From: Bifidobacterium rousetti
GTDB lineage: Bacteria; Actinomycetota; Actinomycetes; Actinomycetales; Bifidobacteriaceae
NCBI RefSeq assembly: GCF_008698235.1
Contig: NZ_PEBH01000002.1
Location: forward strand, 62,001-126,000
Reading direction: 5' to 3'
Length of the DNA: 64,000 bases
Numbering within the stretch: position 1 is the first letter of the stretch; the number at the start of each line of letters is the position of its first letter. A program made the position numbers and the translations under genes. Positions 9,392 through 17,485 of this stretch are shown in pieces. Below the pieces are notes generated by a model, which made no database searches, was not told the origin of the DNA, and saw only the letters and a list, made by a program, of their open reading frames with translations.

Positions 9392-10359
9392 TCCTCGTTC
9401 ACCTTCCTTTCGACGAGCGCGTAGAGCGCGGCGAGCACGCCGGCGATCAACGCCATGACGATGGCGATCGCCGAGGCCGGCCCGTCGCCGCCCGGCGTGA
9501 GCGTGCCCTGCGAGGTGCTCAGGGCCATCATCATCGGCGTGTAGGCCTTGCCGATGCCGGAGTCCGCAGTCGACATGACCTGCGGCTCGTTGAACAGCTG
9601 GATCGTGCCGACGATGGACAGCAGCATCGCCAGCAGCGCGGCGGCGCGCACGTTCGGCAGCTTGATGTGCCAGGCGATCTGGAGGCCGTTCGCGCCGTCG
9701 ATGCGCGCCGCCTCGTACAGGTCGTGCGGGATGGCCTGGAGGGCCGCGAGGAAGATCAGCATGTTGTAGCCGGTGAACGTCCATGTGGTGATGTTCGCCA
9801 TCGATCCGAGCACGATGTTCTTGGCGAAGAAGTCGACGCTGACGCCGAGGGATGCGAGCGCCTTGACGATCGGCGAGATCTGGCCGTTGTACAGGAACAC
9901 CCAGATGATCGACGCGACGACGCCGGGGATGGCGTACGGCAGGAAGTAGCCGAGGCGGAACGCGGTGACGTGCCTGACGATGTACGAGTCGAGCAGCAGG
10001 GCGAGCACCAGCGCGCCGATGATCATGACCGGCACCTGGATGACGGTGTAGACGAGCACCCTGCCGACGCCGGACCAGAAGGCGGACGAGGTGACGGCGT
10101 ATTTGAAGTTCTCGAGTCCGACGAACTGGTTGACGAGCTCGCCGCCGCCGTATGCGCCGCCGCCGGTGGTGACCTGGCGGAAGAAGCTGGAGTAGACGGC
10201 CCAGAAGATGGGCAGGATGAAGACGAGCGCGAACAGGATGCCGAACGGCGCCATGAACGCCCAGCCCGTGCGGCTTTCGCGTCGTTCGGCGTCGGTCCTC
10301 CGCCGTTTGGCGGCGCGCCTGGCGCCTCCCTGCCTCGCCGATTGCGTTGTTGTGGTCAT
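9388..10359 (-). CDS. gltB: Sugar ABC transporter permease (MalF type), lacto-N-biose/galacto-N-biose uptake
   Basis: A 323-residue permease. It has a very basic N-terminus (RRAAKRRRTDAERRESR), a first span about residues 34-56, and the EAA loop LYEAARIDGANGLQIAWHI near residue 220. It partners with the MalG-type protein downstream. The chosen start is ATG 10359 with an AAGG site 7 bases upstream; the longer reading frame has no support. A 198-bp gap with a strong hairpin separates it from the binding-protein gene. Confidence 0.88.
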   Translation of the reverse strand: MTTTTQSARQGGARRAAKRRRTDAERRESRTGWAFMAPFGILFALVFILPIFWAVYSSFFRQVTTGGGAYGGGELVNQFVGLENFKYAVTSSAFWSGVGRVLVYTVIQVPVMIIGALVLALLLDSYIVRHVTAFRLGYFLPYAIPGVVASIIWVFLYNGQISPIVKALASLGVSVDFFAKNIVLGSMANITTWTFTGYNMLIFLAALQAIPHDLYEAARIDGANGLQIAWHIKLPNVRAAALLAMLLSIVGTIQLFNEPQVMSTADSGIGKAYTPMMMALSTSQGTLTPGGDGPASAIAIVMALIAGVLAALYALVERKVNEE

Positions 10360-10453
10360 GATGGAACCTTGTCTTTCGGTCTTTCGTATGCGTATGAGGG
10401 GTCTGCCCGGTGGATCGAGGGACCCCGCACGGGCGGCCCCGTCTGCGCCGAAA

Positions 10454-10481
10454 GGGCCGGAGTGCAACCACACTCCGGCCC
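10454..10481 (-). terminator. Intra-operon hairpin between gltA and gltB
   Basis: Perfect 11-bp inverted repeat GGGCCGGAGTG with a 6-base loop; on the minus strand the stem is followed by TTTCGG. Probably a leaky terminator or mRNA 3' stabiliser that keeps the binding protein more abundant than the permeases. Confidence 0.65.
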
Positions 10482-10557
10482 TCCCGGGACCCGGGTCGGC
10501 CGGGGACCCACGGCGATCACGCCGTTTCGTCCGCCGCGACGCCGACGCCGCGGGTCG

Positions 10558-11871
10558 TCATTCCTTGACGGACAGCTTCAGGTCCTTGAGCGTGGCCACC
10601 GAGGTGGTCTGCGCGTCGGCGAAGATGTCGGAGACCTTGGCGGAGCCGTCGACGACCTTGGCGGCGGTTTCGTTCATCTTCGCACCGACCGCGGAGAAGC
10701 CGGGGATGTAGATGAAGTCGCTCATGTTCGCGTTCGCGGTCTTGAACTCGGACATGATGTCCTGTCCGCCGAAGAACGTGGCCCAGTCCTCGGGGGTCTC
10801 GGCGTCCTCGGTGGTGGCGGCCACGACGAGGCCCTGCGAGACGAGATCGGGCACCTGGGTGTTGAACCAGTCGAGGAACTCCATGGCCTCCTTGGGGTGC
10901 TTGGAGGTCTTGAGCACGGCCACGCCGGAGCCGCCGTCGGCGCCGGTCTTGGTGCCGTTGCCGAACCAGTCGCCGATCTGCGTGACCTGCCACTGGCCGG
11001 AGCTGGCCTCGCCGGCGGAGGACATGAACAGCGGGGCCTCCCACGCGGCGGCGACGGTGCCGATCAGCGAGCCGTCCTGCAGCGAGGCGTCGAAGGAGGC
11101 GTCCCAGCGCTGGTTGGTGGTGGCCGCCTTGGCGTCGAGCAGCTGCTGGTAGACGTCGGCCACGGCCTTCGAGCCGTCGGTCTGGGTGTCGACCTTCCAC
11201 GCGTCGCCCTCGATCGTGTACCACGCGCCGGAGGCGCCGGCCTGCCCGGACATCGTCATCATGGCCTCATCGGGCTGGAACGACATGATGTACTTGCCCT
11301 GCGCCGCGGTCTTCTTGGCCGTCTCGATGAGCTCGTCGGCGGTCTTCGGCACGCTGATGCCGAGCTTGTCGAACTCGGTCTTGTTGTAGAAGTAGGTCAG
11401 CGGGCCGGTGTCCTGCGGCAGGCCGTAGCTCTTGCCGTTGACCTGCATGAGCCCGTAAGGTCCGGAGGCGAAGTGGTCCTTGTACTGCTCTGCGTATTCG
11501 GTGACGTCCTGGAGCATGCCCTTCGTGAAGACCTCAGGCAGCTCGGAATAGCCGATCTGCGCCAGATCCGGCGCAGTGTCGGACTTGACGTCGGTCTCGA
11601 GCTTCTTGATCATCTCGGAGGCCTTGCCGTCGAACTTGGTGGCCTTGACCTGGATGTTCGGATGCTCCTTGTTCCACTTGGCCACGATGTCGTTGACCAG
11701 GACCATGCCGTCGCCGTCGGGCAGGCGGTGCATGTAGGTGATGTTCACCACGCCGCCGTCGGACGAGTCCTTGGAGGCGATGTCGTTGGAGTCCGAGCCG
11801 CAGCCGGCGAGACCCATGGCCATGGCGGCGACGACGGCCGCACCGGCGATCACACGCTTCTTGTATGACAT
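10558..11871 (-). CDS. gltA: Lacto-N-biose/galacto-N-biose binding lipoprotein of ABC transporter
   Basis: A 437-residue family 1 sugar-binding lipoprotein. Signal and lipobox: a hydrophobic stretch ending MGLAGCG, Cys about residue 21. The mature part closely resembles the structurally studied B. longum GNB/LNB-binding protein as I recall it (for example MHRLPDGDGMVLV, VKATKFDGKASEMIKKLETD, AWEAPLFMSS, NTQVPDLVSQGLVVAATTED). It captures the disaccharide that LnpA later phosphorolyses. The start ATG 11871 is preceded by GAGGAGTAAAGGA; the longer frame adds non-signal residues. First gene of the operon, with a consensus promoter upstream. Confidence 0.93.
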   Translation of the reverse strand: MSYKKRVIAGAAVVAAMAMGLAGCGSDSNDIASKDSSDGGVVNITYMHRLPDGDGMVLVNDIVAKWNKEHPNIQVKATKFDGKASEMIKKLETDVKSDTAPDLAQIGYSELPEVFTKGMLQDVTEYAEQYKDHFASGPYGLMQVNGKSYGLPQDTGPLTYFYNKTEFDKLGISVPKTADELIETAKKTAAQGKYIMSFQPDEAMMTMSGQAGASGAWYTIEGDAWKVDTQTDGSKAVADVYQQLLDAKAATTNQRWDASFDASLQDGSLIGTVAAAWEAPLFMSSAGEASSGQWQVTQIGDWFGNGTKTGADGGSGVAVLKTSKHPKEAMEFLDWFNTQVPDLVSQGLVVAATTEDAETPEDWATFFGGQDIMSEFKTANANMSDFIYIPGFSAVGAKMNETAAKVVDGSAKVSDIFADAQTTSVATLKDLKLSVKE

Positions 11872-11929
11872 TTCCTTTACTCCTCTTCGAGATATGGGTG
11901 TCGCCACCGCGTTGTGGCAACTACTGGAC

Positions 11930-11958
11930 ACTTTAGGGGGTACGGGATTATATGTCAA
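11930..11958 (-). promoter_or_regulatory. Promoter of the gltABC-lnpA operon
   Basis: On the minus strand a perfect -35 TTGACA (11953-11958), a 17-bp spacer and TAAAGT (11930-11935). A TATAAT hexamer directly adjoins the -35, so a second, overlapping promoter is possible. Confidence 0.6.
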
Positions 11959-12005
11959 TTGTCTTTGCATTAAGCGCGTGTCATCATTGGATACTCTGGC
12001 ATAAC

Positions 12006-12042
12006 AATGGGAAAACCGTGCAACAGCAACGGTTTTCCCATT
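12006..12042 (-). terminator. Hairpin terminator downstream of gltA promoter region / after cutC side
   Basis: Perfect 14-bp inverted repeat (AATGGGAAAACCGT) with a 9-base loop, between gltA and cutC. Both genes are on the minus strand, with cutC transcribed toward the window's... left end as well, so this hairpin lies after cutC's stop only if cutC reads through; it may equally insulate the gltA promoter from upstream transcription. Short A/T runs flank it on both strands. Confidence 0.55.
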
Positions 12043-12093
12043 ACGTCAATCACCTTTACTTGAAGCTTTGCCTACCCCCGTCCGGCAGGACGG

Positions 12094-12834
12094 TCACGCC
12101 GCGTGCGCCGCGGCGACGGCCTCGCGCACGATGCCGCGGTCGGTGCGTTCGACCGGTTCGTCGCCCCCGCCCCCGGGGCCGCCGTGCGAGGCGACGAGCC
12201 TCTTGGCCGACAGGTGCAGCGCGTCCACACCGGTGTCCCTGACCTGCGGGATCGAGGCGACCGTGAGCCCGCCCCCGGCCTCGATCTGGATGCGTCCTGC
12301 AGCGCGATCGGCCAGTTCGCGCAGGGCGTCGATCCCCTCCGGCACGCTCGGCGCGCCACCCGAGGTGAGCACGCGCGTGTACCCCAGTCCGACGAGCGTC
12401 TCCAACGCGTCGATGCGGTCGACGGCCATGTCGAAGGCGCGGTGGAAGGTGACCTCGATCTCGCGCCCCTCGCGATCGCCGGCCTCGCGCGCCGCCTCGA
12501 CGAGGGCGGAGGCGAACGGCGCGTCGACCTCCCCCGCCGGCGTGAGACCGCCGACGACGACGCCGGCGGCGCCGGCACGGACGGCCTCGCGCACGTCGGC
12601 GAGCTGGACGGCCTTCTCGTCGTCATCGAACACGAACGAGCCGGCGCGTGGCCGGATCAACGCCTGCACCCCTCGCGGCACACCCACCGCGGCGCATGCG
12701 GCGATGAGCCCGGCGCTCGGGGTGAGGCCGCCGGTCGCGCCCAGCGCCACGCACAGCTCGATGCGGTCGGCGCCCTCCTCCTTCGCGATGCGGGCACCCT
12801 GCACGTCCTGGACTGCTATCTCGATCATCGTCAT
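12094..12834 (-). CDS. cutC: CutC family protein
   Basis: A 246-residue TIM-barrel protein of the CutC family (once tied to copper homeostasis; biochemical role unsettled). Visible family features: N-terminal IEIAVQDVQGARIAKEEGADRIELC, GGLTPSAGLI near residue 36, VTFHRAFDM near residue 130, LTSGGAPSVPEGI near residue 154, and EAGGGLTV near residue 182. The start is ATG 12834, six bases after AAGGAG; the longer frame reaching 13020 lacks a site. Transcribed away from the adjacent ROK gene. No metal regulator or transporter adjoins it, so context does not settle the function. Confidence 0.9.
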   Translation of the reverse strand: MTMIEIAVQDVQGARIAKEEGADRIELCVALGATGGLTPSAGLIAACAAVGVPRGVQALIRPRAGSFVFDDDEKAVQLADVREAVRAGAAGVVVGGLTPAGEVDAPFASALVEAAREAGDREGREIEVTFHRAFDMAVDRIDALETLVGLGYTRVLTSGGAPSVPEGIDALRELADRAAGRIQIEAGGGLTVASIPQVRDTGVDALHLSAKRLVASHGGPGGGGDEPVERTDRGIVREAVAAAHAA

Positions 12835-13022
12835 ATCGGCTCCTTCGCCCTGATCCCCGCGCCTCATGCGCGAGTGCCTCCATCGTAGTCGAGCGACCAC
12901 GGCGCCGACACCCGGCGCGGCAGGATCGACCGGGCGCGCCGGCGATCCATCGCGGGAAATACGGGGCAAAACGGGGTAATCACTTAAGACACGCCGTGCC
13001 GGTCGCTTAATTGCATTCATAC

Positions 13023-13037
13023 ATTAACAGCGTTAAT
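13023..13037. promoter_or_regulatory. Probable ROK operator
   Basis: Perfect palindrome ATTAAC-AGC-GTTAAT, 75 bp upstream of the ROK start, in the divergent gap between cutC and the ROK gene. Dyads with TTAAC/GTTAA half-sites are typical of sugar-responsive repressors. Autoregulation is an inference. Confidence 0.5.
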
Positions 13038-13111
13038 ATCTTAACCAAGTTCAGATTCAAGGACGAGCGGACAACCACTCAATGATGTGCGAGCGCAAGG
13101 AGGTGTCAGGC

Positions 13112-14329
13112 ATGAACGACGGCAGGAACGTCACCAAGGCCTCCCAGGCTTCGCTGGCCGAATACAACCGCTCCCGCATCCTCCAGCACCTCTACCACCA
13201 CGGTGTGAGCTCCCGGGCGCAGATCGCCAAGGCGCTGCACCTCACCCCCGCCGCCATCACCAAGATCACCGCGCAGCTCATCGAGGCCGGCGCCATCGAG
13301 GAGACCGGCGACATGGAGGGCGCGAAGAACCGCCGCTCGATCGGGCTCATGCTCGACACCACGAAATTCCACATCATCGGCGTCAAGTTCGCCCGTTCGC
13401 TCGTGCAGATCGGCGTGTTCGACCTGTGCGGCGTCGCCCTGAGCGTCGAGGACATGCCCCCCGTCACCAACGACACGATCGACGAGGCCGTCAGGCTCCT
13501 GCACCGGCGCATCGAGAGCCTGATCGCCGGCGACAGGCACGTCGTCGCCATCGGCATGGCCATCCCCGGCCCCTACATGCGCGACAAGGGCTACACCGCG
13601 GTCGTCTCGTCGATGCAGGGCTGGAGCAGCGTGAACTTCATCGACGAATTCGTCCACGCCTTCGACGTGCCCGTGTTCATCGAACAGGACGCCCGCGCCG
13701 GCGTGCTGGCGCACTACCTGTTCGATCCGGACTCCCACGGCGAAAGCAACCTCGCCTACTACCTGATCGGCGAGGGCGTCGGGCTCGGCGTCATCGACAA
13801 CGGCCACATCGTCAACGGCGCCCTCGGCGCCGCCACGGAGATCGGCCACATGTCCATCGACGTCAACGGCAGGCCCTGCGACTGCGGCAACGTCGGATGC
13901 CTCGAACGCTACTGCTCCACCCCGGCCATCCACAAGATGCTCATCGAGGACGGCTCGGTCGTGCCCGGAGCGGCGGGGATGTCCAACTCCGAGGCGTCCC
14001 GCGCCCTGTTCGCCAAGTCCGCGGCAGGCGACGAGGCGGCGCGCGCGCTCGTCCTCGACATCGGCCGCTACGTCGGATACGGCTGCATGAACATCTTCAA
14101 CGCCTTCAACCCCAGCCACATCATCATCGGCGACATCGTCTCCGAGGCGGGCCAGCCACTCCTCGACGAGGTGCGCGCCACCGTGCGCGAACGCTCGGTG
14201 CGGGAGCTCTATGAGTCCACCGAGATCACCCTGTCGACGATGTCCACCGACGCCATCGTCTGCGGCGCCTCCGCCGTGGCGGTCACCCAGTTCCTCGATC
14301 ATCCGTCGATGTTCTTCGACCTGAGCTAG
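13112..14329 (+). CDS. ROK family transcriptional regulator of a fructokinase/sugar-permease cassette
   Basis: About 405 residues. The N-terminal winged helix reads NRSRILQHLYHHGVSSRAQIAKALHLTPAAITKITAQLIEAG (about residues 18-60); the ROK domain follows, with GMAIPGPY near residue 150 and the zinc motif CDCGNVGCLE near residue 256. The start ATG 13112 has an excellent AAGGAGGTG site; upstream in-frame ATGs are ignored. The fructokinase gene begins 75 bp downstream on the same strand, followed by a sugar permease, so the likely job is local sugar-dependent control of these genes and itself through the palindrome at 13023-13037. Confidence 0.9.
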   Translation: MNDGRNVTKASQASLAEYNRSRILQHLYHHGVSSRAQIAKALHLTPAAITKITAQLIEAGAIEETGDMEGAKNRRSIGLMLDTTKFHIIGVKFARSLVQIGVFDLCGVALSVEDMPPVTNDTIDEAVRLLHRRIESLIAGDRHVVAIGMAIPGPYMRDKGYTAVVSSMQGWSSVNFIDEFVHAFDVPVFIEQDARAGVLAHYLFDPDSHGESNLAYYLIGEGVGLGVIDNGHIVNGALGAATEIGHMSIDVNGRPCDCGNVGCLERYCSTPAIHKMLIEDGSVVPGAAGMSNSEASRALFAKSAAGDEAARALVLDIGRYVGYGCMNIFNAFNPSHIIIGDIVSEAGQPLLDEVRATVRERSVRELYESTEITLSTMSTDAIVCGASAVAVTQFLDHPSMFFDLS

Positions 14330-14404
14330 ACCCGCCCGGAACCGGATCATCAAGATTTCCCAAACGGAAAACCACCAACACCAACACAAGGAAAGGAAAC
14401 CACC

Positions 14405-15301
14405 ATGTCCAAGCCCATCGTTCTCTCCCTCGGCGAGCTCCTGTGGGACATGCTCCCCACCGGCAAGCGCGCCGGCGGCGCCCCCGTCAACTTCGCCTAC
14501 CACGCGATGATGAACGGCGCGGACGGCTACTCCATCTCCGCCGTCGGCGAGGACGAGCTCGGCGACGAGCTGCTCGCCGAAACCGCCAAGGCCGGCATCC
14601 ACGCCGTCATCCAGCGCAACGCCTGGCCGACCTCCACCGTCGAGGTCGAGCTCAGGAACGGCATCCCGGAGTACACCATCGTCAAGGGCGTGGCCTGGGA
14701 CCACATCCTGTACACCAAGCAGCTGATCGAGGTCGTCCAGCAGGCCGACGCCGTGTGCTACGGCACCCTGGCCCTGCGCTCCCCCGAGTCGCACGCCACC
14801 ATCACCGAGCTGCTCAAGCACACCAAGCCGGGCGCGATGAAGTTCTTCGACATCAACCTGCGCGGCGACCACTACTCCAAGGAGCTCATCGAGGAGCTGC
14901 TCGGCTACGCCACCGTCTTCAAGATCAACGACGAGGAGCTGCTCCTCCTGCGCGACATGTTCGACATCCGCGGCACCTCCGGCGACGACGCCTCCCGCTG
15001 GTTCCTCGAGAACTACGACCTCGACTACGTGATCCTGACCGCCGGCTCCGCCTACTCCACGATCATCTCCAAGAACGGCGAGATCTCCACCGTGGACACC
15101 CCGCGCGTCGAGGTCGTCGACACCGTCGGCGCCGGCGACTCCTTCTCCGGCACGTTCACCGCTCGCACCCTGCTGGGCGACTCCCTGTCCGAAGCGCACC
15201 GCAAGGCCGTCAACACCGCCGCCTTCGTGTGCACGCAGAACGGCGCCTGGCCGGAGTACCCGGCCCAGATGACCGACTACCTGGCCGAGGCCGGCAAGTA
15301 G
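14405..15301 (+). CDS. Fructokinase (PfkB/ribokinase family)
   Basis: A 298-residue sugar kinase. It opens with LSLGELLWDMLP and GGAPVNFAYH (about residues 24-33), the PfkB N-terminal pattern of fructokinases, and ends with the ATP/anion-hole motif DTVGAGDSFSGTF, catalytic Asp245. It should phosphorylate fructose to fructose-6-phosphate, which enters the bifid shunt at fructose-6-phosphate phosphoketolase. It lies between a ROK regulator and an MFS permease on the same strand and is followed by a good terminator, so permease and kinase may be separately transcribed. Substrate is inferred from family similarity. Confidence 0.88.
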   Translation: MSKPIVLSLGELLWDMLPTGKRAGGAPVNFAYHAMMNGADGYSISAVGEDELGDELLAETAKAGIHAVIQRNAWPTSTVEVELRNGIPEYTIVKGVAWDHILYTKQLIEVVQQADAVCYGTLALRSPESHATITELLKHTKPGAMKFFDINLRGDHYSKELIEELLGYATVFKINDEELLLLRDMFDIRGTSGDDASRWFLENYDLDYVILTAGSAYSTIISKNGEISTVDTPRVEVVDTVGAGDSFSGTFTARTLLGDSLSEAHRKAVNTAAFVCTQNGAWPEYPAQMTDYLAEAGK

Positions 15302-15388
15302 GCCACGCCTTCCCGCCAACGCGGCCCCGCCGTCCGCCATGCATTCCGCATTTCGCATTTCGCATGCGCGATCATGCGTGACGGGGCC

Positions 15389-15416
15389 GCAGGAGGGGCA
15401 TCGACGCCCCTCCTGC
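15389..15416 (+). terminator. Rho-independent terminator after fructokinase
   Basis: 11-bp stem GCAGGAGGGGC/GCCCCTCCTGC with a 6-base loop, followed by GTCTTT. It lies between the kinase and the permease. Confidence 0.65.
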
Positions 15417-15531
15417 GTCTTTCCCGCGTATCGCCCGCCCTTCGAGGCGAACGGGACGCCCGAAGGCAGCCATCCAACAACCAACCATTTTTCGTCTCAT
15501 TACAAAGCAGTAAAGAAAAAGGGATATCACA

Positions 15532-16764
15532 ATGAGCAACGAAACAACCAAGACCGGCAACGCCGGATTCGCCAAGATCGCGCCGGTCATGCTGGCGTTC
15601 TTCGTCATGGGCTTCGTCGACCTCGTCGGCACGGCCACCAACTACGTCAAGGCCGAGTTCACGCTGGCCGACGGCACCGCGAACCTGTTCACCACCATGG
15701 TGTTCTTCTGGTTCCTCATCTTCTCCGTGCCCACCGGCATCCTGATGAACAAGATCGGCCGCCGCAAGACCGTGCTGTGGTCCATCCTCGTCACTCTCGT
15801 GGCCATGGCCCTGCCGATCATCGCGTACGTCGCATGCCCGGCGAAGTCGACCATCCAGCTGGTGCTGATCGTCATCTCCTTCGCGTTCCTCGGCATCGGC
15901 AACACGCTGATGCAGGTGTCGCTCAACCCGCTGCTGACCGTGTTCGTCAAGGGCGACAAGCTCGCCTCCACGCTGACCACCGGCCAGTTCGTCAAGGCGT
16001 TCGCATCCCTGTTCGCCCCGTACATCGCCGCGTGGGGCTTCAACCAGCTGGGCATGTGGTGGATCCTGTTCGTGATCTACCTGGTCGTCGGCATCATCGG
16101 CTACATCTGGCTCGCCTTCGACAAGATCGAGGAGCCCGCCCCCGACGCCGGCACCACCACCATCGGCCGCTGCTTCAAGCTGCTGTTCTCCGACCGCATC
16201 GTCTTCCTGTGCTTCCTCGGCATCGTCGCCCACGTGGGCGTCGACGTGGGCATCAACGCTCAGGCCCCGCGCATCCTCATGGAGCACACCGACATCGCCC
16301 TGACCGTCGCCACCAACGCCACGATGGTGTACTTCATCGCCCGTATGATCGGCTGCTTCACCGGCGGCATTGTCCTGCAGAAGATGAGCAACAAGCTCGG
16401 CATGCGCATCTGCGGCGTGATCATGACCCTGTCCGCGATCTGCTTCGCGATCTTCGCCTTGACCCCGTCCAACCCGCCGCAGTGGCTGTTCTGGGTGGCC
16501 GTCGCGCTTGTCGGCTTCGGCAACTCGAACGTGTTCTCGCTGTTCCTCTCCCACGCCCTCATGTACCGTCCGGATCGCCAGAACGAGATCTCCGGCCTCA
16601 TGCTCATGGGCCTGATCGGCGGCGCGATCTTCCCGCCGGTCATGGGTGTCGCGGCCGACGCCGCGGGCCAGTTCGGCGGCATCCTCGTGATGGCCGTGGG
16701 CTGCGTCTACGTCCTCGTCGTCGCCTTCGCCTACAAGGTCCTCGAGGGTTCCAAGAAGGCCTGA
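15532..16764 (+). CDS. MFS sugar:H+ symporter (FucP/FGHS family)
   Basis: A 410-residue membrane protein with about 12 hydrophobic spans. Sequence such as MGFVDLVGTATNYVKAEF at the first span, NKIGRRKT between spans 2 and 3, and GIGNTLMQVSLNPLL near residue 125 fits the fucose/glucose/galactose:H+ symporter group. Position next to a fructokinase and a ROK regulator makes fructose or a related hexose the likely substrate (inference). AAAGGG lies about 8 bases before the ATG. Two strong hairpins follow the stop. Confidence 0.85.
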   Translation: MSNETTKTGNAGFAKIAPVMLAFFVMGFVDLVGTATNYVKAEFTLADGTANLFTTMVFFWFLIFSVPTGILMNKIGRRKTVLWSILVTLVAMALPIIAYVACPAKSTIQLVLIVISFAFLGIGNTLMQVSLNPLLTVFVKGDKLASTLTTGQFVKAFASLFAPYIAAWGFNQLGMWWILFVIYLVVGIIGYIWLAFDKIEEPAPDAGTTTIGRCFKLLFSDRIVFLCFLGIVAHVGVDVGINAQAPRILMEHTDIALTVATNATMVYFIARMIGCFTGGIVLQKMSNKLGMRICGVIMTLSAICFAIFALTPSNPPQWLFWVAVALVGFGNSNVFSLFLSHALMYRPDRQNEISGLMLMGLIGGAIFPPVMGVAADAAGQFGGILVMAVGCVYVLVVAFAYKVLEGSKKA

Positions 16765-16782
16765 TCGCGCAGCTCTCAAACT

Positions 16783-16823
16783 GCCCGTAGTTCGGGGATT
16801 TGCATGATCCCCGAACTACGGGC
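16783..16823 (+). terminator. First of two tandem hairpins after the MFS gene
   Basis: Perfect 16-bp stem (GCCCGTAGTTCGGGGA) with a 9-base loop, starting 18 bp after the permease stop. No T run follows directly. Confidence 0.6.
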
Positions 16824-16826
16824 CCA

Positions 16827-16876
16827 TGGAAAAGCCCCTGCAGGTGTGCTCTGCACCACTTGCAGGGGCTTTTCCA
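16827..16876 (+). terminator. Second tandem hairpin (bidirectional terminator)
   Basis: Perfect 16-bp stem (TGGAAAAGCCCCTGCA) around an 18-base loop; the GGGGCTTTT arm gives a terminator-like T stretch on either strand. It insulates the permease from the toxin-antitoxin remnant. Confidence 0.7.
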
Positions 16877-16950
16877 CGTTCGATTGCATCGCAGACCTCC
16901 GTCAGACACTACATACGGAACGACCGCGGCGGCAATGGTGTGCCAACGGA

Positions 16951-16979
16951 TTGACATCCTGTATTCCACAGGATACGAT
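16951..16979 (+). promoter_or_regulatory. Promoter with embedded operator of the toxin-antitoxin remnant
   Basis: TTGACA (16951-16956), a 17-bp spacer and TACGAT (16974-16979). Overlapping the spacer is the inverted repeat ATCCTGT-N5-ACAGGAT (16956-16974), as expected for an autorepressed type II toxin-antitoxin promoter. Confidence 0.65.
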
Positions 16980-17022
16980 AAACAATGTGGAGATCAAACA
17001 ATCAGCTGAAGGAGACGTGCTT

Positions 17023-17115
17023 ATGCTGCTGCTTGCGGGCGGCGACAAAAGCACCCAACAGGACGACATCAGACACGCGCACGATATTCTCGACGACTAC
17101 AAGGAGCAACAATGA
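17023..17115 (+). pseudogene. 3' remnant of a HigB/RelE-type addiction-module toxin gene
   Basis: Only about the last 30 codons remain: MLLLAGGDKSTQQDDIRHAH and on to DDYKEQQ, the C-terminal pattern (LLLxGGDKSTQxxDI) of the RelE/HigB-like killer proteins paired with HI1420-type antidotes. Intact relatives have about 95-110 residues, so the catalytic core is missing. Homology seems to extend a few codons upstream (AEGDV) and then stops about 40 bp downstream of the promoter. An ATG at 17023 has an AAGGAG upstream, so a 30-residue peptide may still be made. Its stop overlaps the antitoxin start (ATGA). Confidence 0.75.
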
Positions 17116-17396
17116 GCAACGAATTCACCGACTACGACACCAGCGAATACCTCGAGAACGAACAGGACACCATCGCTTATCTCAACGCCATCGCCGAATA
17201 CGACGACCCAGTACTCATGCAGGTCGCACTCGGCAATGTCGCCAAGGCGCGCGGAATGACGCAGATCGCCAAGGAGGCAGGCGTGGGCCGTGAAAGCCTC
17301 TACAAGAGCCTGAGCCGCGACGGCAACCCCAGTTTCCAAACCATCCTCAAGGTCATTCACGCCCTTGGTGGACGACTTAGCATCCAGCCCGCCTGA
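17112..17396 (+). CDS. Addiction-module antidote (antitoxin) protein, HI1420/HigA-like
   Basis: A 94-residue DNA-binding antitoxin. The helix-turn-helix spans about residues 43-66 (AKARGMTQIAKEAGVGRESLYKSL), followed by the family's NPSFQTILKVIHALGGRLSI ending. Such proteins neutralise a cognate RelE/HigB-like toxin and repress their own promoter. Here the cognate toxin gene just upstream is truncated, leaving an orphan antitoxin behind an intact-looking promoter and operator. AAGGAG precedes the ATG. It could still act as a repressor or protect against a toxin encoded elsewhere. Confidence 0.9.
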   Translation: MSNEFTDYDTSEYLENEQDTIAYLNAIAEYDDPVLMQVALGNVAKARGMTQIAKEAGVGRESLYKSLSRDGNPSFQTILKVIHALGGRLSIQPA

Positions 17397-17485
17397 AAAA
17401 CAACACCCGACTTCGACTTTGCCCACATTTCGCCTACATCCTTTCGTGATATGAGGTGGGTTCGAGTGATGCTGAACGATACGAA

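Noticed and set aside
6275..9424. Open frame of over 1000 codons on the plus strand opposite lnpA and gltC
   Set aside because: It is a shadow of GC-rich codon use on the other strand; composition is Val/Arg/Asp/Gly-biased with no domains, and the minus strand holds clearly identified genes.
11941..11958. Adjoining TTGACA and TATAAT on the minus strand read as one promoter
   Set aside because: The hexamers touch with no spacer, so they cannot be a -35/-10 pair; TTGACA with TAAAGT 17 bp further is the better reading.
16985..17293. Possible Cys-rich 102-residue ORF starting next to the toxin-antitoxin promoter
   Set aside because: It overlaps the antitoxin in another frame, its start has no ribosome site, and its sequence is what the out-of-frame reading of the toxin remnant and antitoxin would give.
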